Assembly (NCBI GenBank): GCA_028622995.1
Contig: JAJQJQ010000045.1
Location: 1,364,001 to 1,428,000, forward strand
DNA: 64,000 bases
Direction: 5' to 3'
Source of the DNA: Panagrolaimus kolymaensis
Lineage: Eukaryota; Nematoda; Chromadorea; Rhabditida; Panagrolaimidae
The position numbers were made by a program, and so were the translations under genes. Shown here piece by piece: positions 27,400 to 37,497 of this stretch. A model generated the notes under the pieces. That model worked only from the letters and a program-made list of their open reading frames with translations. It made no database searches and was not told where the DNA came from. Position 1 is the first letter of the stretch, and each line of letters starts with the position of its first letter.

Positions 27400-27537
27400 A
27401 CTTTTTCCATTTGCACTTTTCCATTGAACCTTCTTTTCTTATGAGTTTTTTAACTCTTTAATAATTTTCACTGCTTTCTCATTTCTTTGTTTTGTAATGC
27501 TTGCTTATAATTGAGTTTTTAGGTACACGACGACAAG

Positions 27538-30500
27538 ATGAAATCTTCGCTGTTACGTCGAGGATTATCGACAATATGTCAAGATCTACCAACAACAAAA
27601 AGTTTGATCACAACTCCAATATTTTACGTCAATGGAAGTAAGTCACTTTTTTATATCGGTTGACGCCTTCCTGATTGCTTGCTTGCTTTTTGTCGTTATC
27701 TTGTTGAAAAAATTTTTTGGCAAGCAACTGTTACCTCGTGGAATGAAAATCAAACGATAAGGATCGATTGCCCTTTGATCTTTGGTTATTCAAAGTAACA
27801 AAGAGGTTTTTTGACGGGACTACAAAAAACGAAAAAGAAGAAGGGTTTCCCTAATTATTGAACACTCTTTTATAACTTTCTAATTTCTTGTTATTTTTTC
27901 AGATCCTCATATTGGTCATATTTATTCAGCAGTGATAGCAGATGCAGCACATCGATGGGCGTTATTAAAAGCTCCAAAAGATGCCGATCAATCAAATTTT
28001 AAACTTATTACTGGAACAGATGAACATGGAACTAAAATTCAAGCTGCAGCTGCTGCAGCAGGTGTATCACCTCAACAATATGTTGATCAAAATTCTCAAA
28101 AGTTTCAAGAATGCTTTAAAAAGTTTGGTATTGCTAATACTGATTTCATTCGAACATCTGAAGATCGACATAAGAGAGCTGTTACAACTTTTTGGGTATG
28201 CTTGTCTCTGGATTTTTGCTCTTTAATATTGTTTGTTTAGGATGCTCTGAAATCAAAGGGTCATATTGAAAAAGGCAATTATGAAGGATGGTATTCAACC
28301 ATCGATGAATGCTTTTATTCTGAAAAAGAAGTCGAAAAAGTGGATGTTGGAGAAGGAGTGGAAGTAATGCTTTCAAAAGAAACTAAAAATGCTGTGGAAT
28401 GGATTCAAGAAGATAATTATATGTTTGATATTGGAAAATTTCAACAACCTGTTCGAGATTGGCTTAATTCAGGTGCTTTAAGACCAAACAACTTTCTTCC
28501 TATGGCTTTAACTTCACTTCGATCCAATGAAAAACTATCAATTTCACGTGATTCAAAGCGGTTAAAATGGGGCATTCCTGTGCCAGGTGATAGCAGTCAA
28601 ACTGTATGAATTACTCTTACTTTATTACATTTCTTAACTTTCAAATGCTTTTTAGGTTTATGTATGGTTGGATGCTTTAGTGAATTACTTAACTGCTGTT
28701 GGATATCCTGATACATCATCAACATCAAAATTTTGGCCTCCTGATGTTCAAATTATTGGAAAAGATATTCTTAAATTTCATGCTATTTATTGGCCAGCTT
28801 TTCTTATGGCTGCAGATCTTCCATTACCAAAGAAAATCTTTGTTCATTCTCATTGGCTTGTAAATGGTCGAAAGATGTCAAAATCTCTTGGAAATGTGCT
28901 ACATCCTGATGATGCTTCTGATGTATTAACTTCTGAAGGTTTACGATATTTCTTCCTTCGTCAAGGAACTCCACATGATGATGGAAGTAAGTTATAGTTT
29001 TTATTTGTTTATTGGAAGAATATTATAATAGAATTAGGGAAGCAAAATTTAAACGTTATCTTCTTTTCCATTAAACCCAAAATTACTGTATTCACGAGTT
29101 CGAATGGGTGTTACTGGAAAGCTGAGATCTATGGGACGTTGAGGAGCAATGTTTGTGCGAATAGGTGCAATACTTGGTCGTTTAGCTCTTGCTGCATCGA
29201 TTCTTTCATGTTGTTGGCCTAAAAACGCAAGGAGTAAATTAATAAGGTTCACTAGGTTGGGTTATAAAATCTTACGCAATGCTTCAGCTGCTGGTCGTCG
29301 TAATGATTGAGTCATGGAGTCGCTAAAGCTCCATTTACAACATCGCAAGCAGCTACCAATCCATCTAAACAACTCATTTTTATGCTTTTGTTTGAACTAA
29401 AAGTTACTCACCCGCAGCATTTTCCTAAACAACAAAAGCATCCACAACAACCAAAACAAAATGTTACAGAAAAATACAAAAGAAAGAATTGTAATTTTTC
29501 TCGAGTATCACCAGTTATAACAGGTTCATCAAATTCGTTTTCACTATCAAGTAAAACACGACAAACAATAATTATTCCAAGATTAAAGAATACTATCTGC
29601 AAAGGGATTTAGGAGCATAGGTTACAGTTGTTTTTGCTATTCATAAACTTACAATCATTGCACAAATATAATAATGTTTCCAACCTTTATTTTCTTCTTC
29701 TTCCACAAACATTTTTTTTATAAACCGTGAAGGTTTGGAGGAGGCTCAACAACAGTCCCAATAGAAATGAAATATGAGGGTTGTAAAACTACTAACTCCG
29801 TTGCCTTTTTTGATTTGCATTGCGATATTTGTCATTGAATATTGATTTGACTTTCATGGCGATCACTACGTAAATAATTCCAACAAGAGTTGAGGGGTTT
29901 TATTCATAAATTATTTATGTTTTTTCCATTGAACGCAATGTGACTAACTAGAGCGTAGTAAATGGGATTATTACTACCACGTCCAAAACTTTTGCTGAAT
30001 GAGAGAGCCTTATTAAACTTGTGATCTTTGTAAACGCTTTATTATTATTACTAATGCTGTATTTCTTTTTTTCAGATTTTACAATGACCAAAGCTGTTAA
30101 TCTTGTTAATGCTGAACTTGTAAATAGTTTGGGAAATTTATTAAGTCGCTGCTCGGTGCCTACTTTAAATCCAAAACAACGTTATCCTTCATTTGATGTT
30201 GAAGTAATGGAACATGAACTCAGAGCAACTGGTGAAAAACTTGTACATGATTTGAATGCACTTCCTGGTAAGTTTGCTTATGGAATACATACTTTTTAAA
30301 ATGTTATAATGGTGTTGATTGTTTTTTTAGAAAAAGTTTCAAAATGTTATGATGATTTACTTTTCTATCGTGGTTTAGAACATATTTTTGATCAAGTTCG
30401 TAATACTAATGCATTCTTTGAAATTCATAAACCATGGAAAATGAAGAAAGGTGCTGATGTAAGTTTTCTTTATAACGTTGAAACATACTCTAACCTTGCA

Positions 30501-30860
30501 TACATCGTTTTTCAGCTTGATACCGTGCTATTCCTTACATATGAAACAGTTCGAGTTGCAAGTTTACTCCTTCAACCTATTGTACCAGAATATGCTGATA
30601 AAGCTTTAACTCGACTTGGTTTAACTAAAGATGAAAGAAATCTTGATACAGCTAAATTTTGTGGTGGTCCATCTCTTAAACTTTATGGTAGAAATATGGG
30701 TGAACATTTGGGTAATCTTATGGATCGAATTGAACGTGAACCAACAACCAATGGTAATGGAAACGGTAATAATGGTAATGGATTATCATCCAATGGAAAT
30801 GGTAATGCACCATCATCATCAACAATTTATGAAGAAGCAAATAAACGTGCAAGTGGTTAG
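27538..30860 (+). CDS. mars-2: Methionyl-tRNA synthetase, mitochondrial type
   Basis: Seven exons: 27538-27637, 27903-28195, 28241-28603, 28656-28986, 30076-30267, 30331-30458 and 30516-30860; phases agree, about 583 aa. It charges methionine onto tRNA-Met. Class I signatures are PHIGH at 35-39 and KMSKS at 325-329, with [15 protein letters not shown] and LGNLLSR segments between and after them. The zinc-knuckle CxxC motifs of cytosolic/bacterial enzymes are missing around [10 protein letters not shown], as in mitochondrial enzymes. The Arg/Ser-rich start ([13 protein letters not shown]) looks like a mitochondrial presequence. The C-terminus ends in an Asn/Gly-rich low-complexity stretch (about residues 545-575, GGTAAT-type codon expansion) that may be disordered. 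Intron 4 (28987-30075) contains a complete antisense gene. A TTTTTAG acceptor 15 nt before the ATG suggests trans-splicing in an operon. Confidence 0.9.
29049..29712 (-). CDS. Nested antisense gene: small Cys-rich membrane protein
   Basis: Four minus-strand exons (29712-29653, 29596-29412, 29364-29276, 29218-29049) lie wholly inside intron 4 of the methionyl-tRNA synthetase gene. They join in phase to 167 aa. Features: an acidic N-terminal end (MFVEEEEN), a hydrophobic helix at about 13-32, a short acidic loop (DSENEFDEP), a second hydrophobic helix at about 52-68, and then a dense cysteine cluster, with about 11 Cys between residues 68 and 95. Such juxtamembrane cysteines are commonly palmitoylated. 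The C-terminal about 70 residues are polar and basic (AARAKR, then two TPIRT/APIRT segments). No family recognised. Four independent phase-compatible introns with GTAAG/GTGAG donors make it a credible gene rather than chance. Confidence 0.7.
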
Positions 30861-32239
30861 AATGAAATCATAGAAGATACATACATACTCTCTCTATTTT
30901 TTGATGGATGACAACTCTTTATTATGGCAATATTGCGCGTATTATTACTATTATTGTTTTTATTTGTGGTTTTTATTCTTTGTATCGTTTATGTATGTGT
31001 GTGTGTGTTTATGCTTGTTGTTTCATTATATCTTTTTGTGTGGTTTAAACCTTAGGTTATTATCTTTGTTAGTTATAATTATATATCATTTTCATCGTCG
31101 TTGTTGTTTCTTTTCGTTTTACTATAGTTGAATAATGTAGCGTTCAGAATAAATAAGTGAAAAATCATGTTTATTGTGAAGCCAGCAAAGTTAAACTCGA
31201 GTTTGATGAGTGGCAGTAGTAAAGAGATAGCGAATGATAGGTTGGAAAAGTAAATGACATTGGATGACATTTTTTGAATCTTTAAAGTTTATAGGTGCTT
31301 TTATTATTACTGAAAGATGCTGCGTATTGTTTCATATTCTTCATGGCGATGGTGGAAAAGATTGCGTTTGACCTTTTTTGTTGCAATAATAAGCAAGAAA
31401 GAATCATAAATGTGTCATTTTTTGATTACAAAAAATCTAAACGTTTTCATGCAACCGTGCTTGCTTCAAAGAAGTTTTTTCTTTTGTTTTTCCAAAACCA
31501 TTTTTATAGCGTTGCAAATTGCAATAAAAAATTGTTGGAGAAGCCATTTTTTGTGTTTTTTGTTTAACAAACAAAAGCAAAACCCATAGCTTCTTGCTTT
31601 ATTTCCTTGTATCAATAAGAAGTTGACCATCTGAGATTCATTTTATTTTATTTCTTTGTATTATTCTCTTTTTGGATGGTTTTTATGTATTTGTTGCTAT
31701 AAAGTACACTCACGCTTAGCAACTGCTGTATGTAAGTAACTCAACCAAGTTATTAGTGTCTCAGAAGAATTTTTTTAAATTAGTTTGTGTAAGTTAAAAT
31801 TTTCTAAATTTTTGTTGTATTGTTGATTCGATATAACAGCATTAATATGAGATTTTTGTATTTAGCATTCTTTTTTTTCTCCTCCCTATTGATTTTTTCG
31901 AAACCCCAAACACATCCTAAAATGGATACTAAAGCAAAATATATAAAGAAAAATCCACGCAACAACTAAAATAAACAAATAAACAAACACTAAATCAAAA
32001 GAAAGCAATTGTGTATCCATATGAACGCAGGTGACTTAATAGGCGACTACCTCCTCCAAAAAAAATGGGAAGGAAAATGGATAAAACTGAAAAATCTCAA
32101 AGTCAAATATTTGCAACCACCAAAAATAATGAAACAAAAAATTTATTTTGGAAATTTTTAATAAAATTTTGATAAAATAAATAAAAACGGTTTTTTTGAA
32201 ACCCATTTTCTAAGAAAAATTTGCATTTTTTTTTTCTTG
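30861..32239. other. Intergenic region / 3' UTR of methionyl-tRNA synthetase
   Basis: About 1.4 kb with less extreme base composition than the deserts. It includes the synthetase 3' UTR and the upstream region of the next gene. Short TG and CT repeats occur near 30990-31010. No coding or RNA gene was recognised. Confidence 0.5.
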
Positions 32240-34592
32240 ATGGATTCAAATAATATTTTATTTCCAGCAATAATTTTATGCATATTTTATTTATTATTTT
32301 CTGTAATAAAGAAATTAAAAAATAATTTATCCTTCATTAAACCAAAAATTATGATGAATCATGGTGGAAATTTTTATCATCGATATCGAAGATATTTTAA
32401 ATGTTTGGCTTATCCACCGAAATTTGTTTTAACTGTTCTTGGGTTATTACTATTTTTTGTGAGTTTTGCGGGTTTTCTTTTTTTTTGTTGGATTTACTAT
32501 TATTTGTTTTTCAGATTTTATTAAAATATTGGAATCTCACATTTTCATCTGAACCTTTACCTCCACATTATTTCAAATCTATCAACACATATTGGGGACA
32601 TTTACGTGAATCAGAAAAAATTCAAGAAATTGTATGTAGTCGATTTTCAAAAGATTGTTATGCTATTGTTGATGATGAAAGGTATGTTCGTTCGTTAGTT
32701 ATTTTTTTTAATCGTTTTTTTTGTCTATGTTGTCTAACTTTTGGGACAAATATAAAAATTTATCGCTTGCTTCTAATAATCAATAGTTTTTTGTTTTCAG
32801 AAATGAAGATTCAATTATTCGTTATTTATATTCTGAAAAACTTGGCACTGGTGGATATTTAACTCGAATGTTGGTATTAAAAATCAATCATGAATTAATC
32901 ATTGATAAAGAAAATGTTGTTTCGTCGTATGTTAAGTAAGTTTTATCTTTCAATATACTCGCTTCATAAATACCTATAATTTTACTTGTTGCTAGTAATT
33001 AAGTTTATCCTTAAGATTATGACTAACATTTGTATTTTCTTCTTTGACTAATATTAACCAAAATAAAGTTTATTTTTTTAGAGGTATGCTTCTTGGTGGA
33101 TTTCTTACAAATTCGATTGGAAATGAAAATAAAAAAGAATCAATTTTAATTGTTGGACTTGGTGGTGGAGCAATGAATAATTTCTTTTCAACTCTTGATA
33201 ATCAGGTTAGTTATTTTACCAAAAAAATGTGATTACTCCATTTTTGCTTGCATCCATTAAACTAAAAAACTTTTTAATAGTTTGCTCCAAAAAAAATCCA
33301 AACAAGCAAAAAAGGCCATTTCTTTGGTTTTCTAATTCCCAAATAAAAATCGCCCTTCCTTTTTATTCTTCACTGCATTTGACCTTTTTCCGAAGTTTTA
33401 TCTTTGGTTAGCTAACCCGAATTAAGGTTAGTATTAAATTTAAAACTGATGGGCTTTCGAGCTAATCAGTTAAATAATTTTTGGATTAAGCTATCCGGGG
33501 TTATCCGGATAGCAAATATATTTTCTTCACTTTCCCTTCAACAGAAACATTTCATTTTGGTGAATTAGCACTATTTGACTAACTTCATTTTATCGGGTGA
33601 CATACAGCAACAGCAGCGTTTGATTCCTTCGTTAATACCGCTTCCATCTTCATCTTTTTTAACTTACATTCATTCACCCATATTTTTTTCAGCCAAATGT
33701 TACAATCGTCGAAATTGATCCAACAATATATTACATCGCAGAAAAATGGTTTTGTTCTAAACCTTCTTCATCTCAAAACTTCATAATTGATGATGCAATT
33801 GCATTTATTCAAAAAAGAAAAATTTCAAATGATATTGAACGTTATGATGCTATTTTAGTTGATTGTTCTGCAACTGTTCCATTCAATGATTATATCGCTC
33901 CTATTCAACAATTCTTTGATCCTGAAGTTATCAAAGATATCAAAAGAAATCTCAAACCTAATGGAACAATGATTGCGAATGTGGTAACATTGAATTTTGA
34001 TTTGGGTGAAAAAATTCTTGTCACGGTTAGTAAGCATTTGTTTATGTTTTCTTGATTGCTTTGAAAAGGATGAGAAGTTTGTATGGAAGTGAAAGTCATT
34101 GTTTACTTGTTTTCTTTATTGTTGAGCATTATGTATTTGTGGGGAAAGAAGTTGCTCATTTTTCTGTCCATATATTATAACTTTTGTGGAAGTATGTTCG
34201 TTACCGTAGTTTACTGCATCTCCACTAGATATAGCATTTCCTTGACCATCTTATCTTTATTGCCTTACTCAACTTGATCGAATTGAAGCAAACTGCTAAC
34301 TAACTCACTTTTCTAAGCATCATTCATTTTGTTTACTAACTAATAACATTTATCATTACTTCTTTTCTTTTTTCAGCCATACGAACTTTATTCAAAATTC
34401 TTCAATACATGCTTCTATTTGAAAGCTTCACTAAATTATATTCTCGTATGTACCGATCAAATCATCAAAATCAATAGTTATCCTGCATATGAAATTCTTG
34501 TTCAACGCCTATCAAAACATATTAGCTCAAAGCTAACTCGAGAAATTAAATTTCAACCTTATTATGGAAGTGATCAACATGGAACTCAGTAA
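32240..34592 (+). CDS. Membrane-anchored spermidine-synthase-fold methyltransferase-like protein
   Basis: Six exons: 32240-32458, 32515-32681, 32801-32935, 33082-33205, 33693-34025 and 34377-34592, in phase, about 397 aa. Two hydrophobic helices (about 7-23 and 62-78) flank a basic loop, so the enzyme domain is probably membrane tethered. The catalytic-fold part shows ILIVGLGGGAMNNF (SAM/decarboxy-SAM-binding Gly loop, about 195-208), then TIVEIDPTIYYIAEKWF (acidic ribose-binding residue), IDDAIAFI and DAILVDCS. This is the order seen in spermidine synthases and in the C-terminal domain of METTL13-type lysine/N-terminal methyltransferases. The substrate is unknown. Intron 4 carries a dispersed repeat (about 33285-33570). 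An AATAAA lies at 34670-34675. The first in-frame ATG was used; a TTG codon lies immediately before it. Confidence 0.78.
33285..33570 (+). repeat. Dispersed repeat, copy A (intron of methyltransferase-like gene)
   Basis: About 285 bp that reappears at 41072-41372 in the same orientation. The best conserved stretch runs from the TTAAGGTTAGTATTAAATTTAAA block to TTTTCTTCACTTTCCC. It contains CTATCCGG-GGTTAT-CCGGATAG at 33491-33512, a perfect 8-bp inverted repeat around a 6-nt loop. The unusually CG-containing core stands out from its surroundings. No terminal repeats or target duplication could be fixed. It may be a degenerate miniature element. Confidence 0.7.
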
Positions 34593-35028
34593 TAATTGTA
34601 GAGTTATTATTTATTTGTAATTGATTTTGTTTGCTTGTTTGTTTTAATAGTGTATGTGTGTGTTAGTTAAATAAACTCTTTTTTATCATAAAGGTTTTGT
34701 AATTTTGATGACAAAGTTTTTTTACATCGAGCATTTTTGCCGTTTTTGAGTTGCATTTTTACCACTCTCATCTTGAAACGATTTACGACACGCAGCGAAA
34801 CAAATTTGCTGCAAGCTTTTCTTTTTGCTACTAAAAAATTGCTTCTTCACTTTTTCTTCTTCCTCATTTTTTCATTGAACCTGATTATCGATAATAATTA
34901 TTGTAATAAGTATGTAGCTAATGATATGTTTTTTTTTTCAGGAATCGTTATCTACCTTCTTGTTTGAACAAATATAGTCATCAAAGCTGAAACATACACA
35001 TCTTGGACCTCAACAAAGAAGAATCATC
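34593..35028. promoter_or_regulatory. Putative intercistronic region with trans-splice acceptor
   Basis: Between the methyltransferase-like gene and the acidic protein gene. AATAAA at 34670-34675 is followed about 265 nt later by a T10-CAG acceptor ending at 34941, with an 87-nt leader before the ATG. The arrangement fits a two-gene operon with spliced-leader addition. It is equally compatible with an independent promoter. Confidence 0.35.
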
Positions 35029-36648
35029 ATGGCTCAATCAAAATTAAGAAGAATGTTGGCTCCACCTCCTCCAAGAATTGGGCTGGAAAATTTCGATGTC
35101 AAGTTTGCATCAAAAAATATGGTCTTCAAAGAACTTTCAACCAAACTTTCTGATGGCATACTTCTCATTCACAATCAATTCATCATATTTAGCCTCAAAG
35201 ATTCAGATGGATGTCCTATTAAGTTTTCATTAAGCTGTAAACACATCGACAAGGCATATGTAAGTTTACATTTTTTTATTATCTTCGACGAGTATCTAAA
35301 CAATTTGTTTTTAGACAATGAACCGACCTAAAGGTGAAACAACTGCAATTTGCTTTGATCTAGATGAACCAGCTGCTGAGAAATTTGCTCATGAACTTTA
35401 TGATTGTGGTTATGTTGAACTCGCTGATACTTTGTAAGTTTTTCACTTGACATTCTTATATAGTCTTTTGGTTGTTTTCAGGCCCGATCGTATTGCATTT
35501 GATATCATTGATGTTGAAGATGAAGTTGACAAGGCTATTCACGCCATGTTATGTTACATATACTTCATTCGTGATTATTATTTACAATATGAAAAAATTC
35601 GGACTCCTGCTATTGACTATCAACTTCGTCAACAATTTGCAAGTAAGTTCATTTTATTGGTTTGGTTTCTACGATCTTAATTTTCAATGAACTTAGGAGA
35701 TAATCTTTCATTTTTGAACTTCTTTTACTTATGCATATTTAATTTTCAGGATATTTGAACCGTCATGAATTTCAAGCTCTTCTCTATCGAACAAAGTTCA
35801 ATGCTCCACTTAAGTTTCTCCAAGAAGATTTATCATATGAAGATGGTGAAGCAACAGGAGCTTTTGAAAACGAAGGTACTAAAGCAACTGAATATGTTAA
35901 ACATGATGCTACGATTCAAGCTGCTATGAATGATGAAGATGTACCACAACCTGAAGCTATAGAAAAAGATGAAACAATGGAAACTTCAATTCAAGCTGCT
36001 ATGAAAAACGAGGATAAACAAACTGAAGCTATGGAAAAAGAAGATAATGAAACAAAGGAAGCTTCAATGAAAGACTCTGTTGAAACAGCCAATGCTTTAG
36101 ATAAAGTTGATGGTGAAACACTATGTGTTTTTGATAAAGAAGATGGTGAATCAACTGTAGCTCCTGGAATTGACGCTGGCGAACTTTCTTCATCAATGGA
36201 AAACCAAGACAATGAACACATGAAAGCTGTAATCAAAGATGTTGGTGAAACACCCGATGCTTTTGATAAAGATGATGGTGAAACAACTGAAGCTGCTGGA
36301 ATTCAAGATGGCGAACTTTCTTTAATGGTTGAAAAAGAATACAATGGAACAATGGAAGCTTCAACCAAAGATGGTGATGATGAAACACCCGATGCTTTTG
36401 ATAAAGAAAATGGTGAAGCAACAGAAGCTACTGGATTCAAAGATGGCCAACTTTCATCGATGGAAAATAAAGACAATGGAACAATGGAAGCTTCAATGAA
36501 AGAAGATGGTAAAACAGCCAATGCCAATGGTGATTCAACAGAAGCTACTGAATTTGAAGATGGTGAACGTTCTTCATTGGCTGAAAAAGAAGACGATGAA
36601 ACAATGGAAGTTGATGATGATAAAGGATATGAAAGTGATGATGTTTAA
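35029..36648 (+). CDS. Uncharacterised protein with acidic tandem-repeat C-terminus
   Basis: Four exons: 35029-35259, 35315-35433, 35482-35642 and 35750-36648, in phase, about 469 aa. The N-terminal about 200 residues are a globular, mixed-charge domain that I cannot assign. It starts with a basic, Pro-rich segment (RRMLAPPPPRIG), has no signal peptide or TM, and includes the IDVEDEVDKAIHAML segment. From about residue 200 the protein becomes highly acidic (Asp/Glu/Ala/Thr/Met-rich). It is built from diverged tandem units of about 45 residues with recurring DGETTEA, ELSS.ME, NGTMEAS and ETPDAFDK. The units are also similar at DNA level, pointing to recent unequal duplication. It ends DDKGYESDDV. 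The tail is predicted to be disordered; an intracellular or nuclear scaffold role is conceivable but not shown. AATAAA at 36740-36745. Confidence 0.75.
36090..36600 (+). repeat. Coding tandem repeat in the acidic protein
   Basis: Roughly four imperfect units of about 130-140 nt (about 45 codons) recognisable by repeated GATGGTGAA, GGCGAACTTTCT-like and ACAATGGAAGCTTCAA strings. Length multiples of three keep the frame, so copy number could vary without breaking the gene. Confidence 0.6.
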
Positions 36649-37023
36649 TATTGTTATGCATGATTAGTTAGTTTATTTATTTGTTATAGCTTATTAGTTT
36701 TGATTTGTTTGTTTTGTGTTTGTCATTTTTTTTTGTTATAATAAAATTTTCATTTTTGAATATTGATCGATGTCTTATTGCAATAGTTGGAAAGTTTGTG
36801 TCTCTCGCTATGTGGTAAAGAGGAAGGATTAGGTGATAACAAAAATGATTAATGAGAATGGAAGAAAGCAAGATTTAAAATTGTTACAATAATAGAAAAG
36901 AACCCGCTTACTTATGAAAAACTAAATATTTGCCAAGTTTGTTTATTGATGAAAGTGGAAAGAAGCGAAATAGTTTACTTTGATGTTGTTTTTTTTGTTG
37001 AGATTAATGCAAAATATTTTTAA
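36649..37023. other. Intergenic region
   Basis: 3' UTR and spacer after the acidic protein gene, with AATAAA at 36740-36745. Nothing else recognised. Confidence 0.5.
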
Positions 37024-37096
37024 TGCATCAGCCGGGAATTAAACCCGAGTCTCTCAATTTGGGAAATAGAGAATTCTACCATTAAACCACTGATGC
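37024..37096 (-). tRNA. tRNA-Gly-like gene, probable anticodon CCC, partly degenerate
   Basis: Read on the minus strand, GCATCAG at the 5' end pairs perfectly with CTGATGC at the 3' end (acceptor stem), followed by A as discriminator. The D-arm region TGGTTTAATGGTAGAAT and T-arm TCGGG-TTTAATT-CCCGG are glycine-tRNA-like. The anticodon loop reads TTCCCAA, giving CCC (Gly) flanked by T33 and A37; its stem has one T-T mismatch. The T-loop has T where C56 is expected, so the B box deviates from consensus at two positions and the G19-C56 contact is lost. It may be a working divergent tRNA or a recent pseudogene. It lies head-to-head with the small peptide gene at 37193. Confidence 0.6.
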
Positions 37097-37192
37097 TTCG
37101 TAATACAGTAATCGTTTAATAAATTTAATGTTTCTCTTTCGATTTCATAGTTTCCCACCGTAATTTTGACACGAAATTTATACTTCATCAAA

Positions 37193-37363
37193 ATGCGAAC
37201 AATTCGATTGATTCCTTTTAGCTTACTTTTTTTTTTGATTTTTTCGATATCTCAAGATAATGCGTCAATCATATGGTTAACGAGACGATCACCTAACTTC
37301 ACCTTTGCCAACATAGAACGATCCTCGGTAAAACTTTTCAAAGATGCATTGTTCAAATGGTAA
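37193..37363 (+). CDS. Small secreted peptide precursor, single exon
   Basis: 56-aa frame starting at the ATG after a short A-rich leader. The N-terminus is an obvious signal peptide: basic MRTIR, then the hydrophobic core LIPFSLLFFLIFSIS, with likely cleavage near residue 20-25. The remaining about 33 residues include one dibasic RR site about a dozen residues into the mature part, followed by a hydrophilic segment and a Phe/Lys/Trp C-terminus (LFKDALFKW). No cysteines. An AATAAA lies at 37420-37425, 57 nt past the stop. A neuropeptide-like or small effector/antimicrobial-type secreted peptide are both possible. It matches no family I recognise. A second upstream in-frame ATG would disrupt the clean signal peptide and is less likely. 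Confidence 0.5.
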   Translation: MRTIRLIPFSLLFFLIFSISQDNASIIWLTRRSPNFTFANIERSSVKLFKDALFKW

Positions 37364-37497
37364 TTGCAGAATCAAGCAACAAATATCAAAAGTACTTGCG
37401 AGGTTTTTTAAATGTGAAAAATAAAGTAGCAAAAGTTATAAGAATGAAAACAACAAAAACGTTTATTTATAAGTAAAAACAAAAACAACAAATCAAA

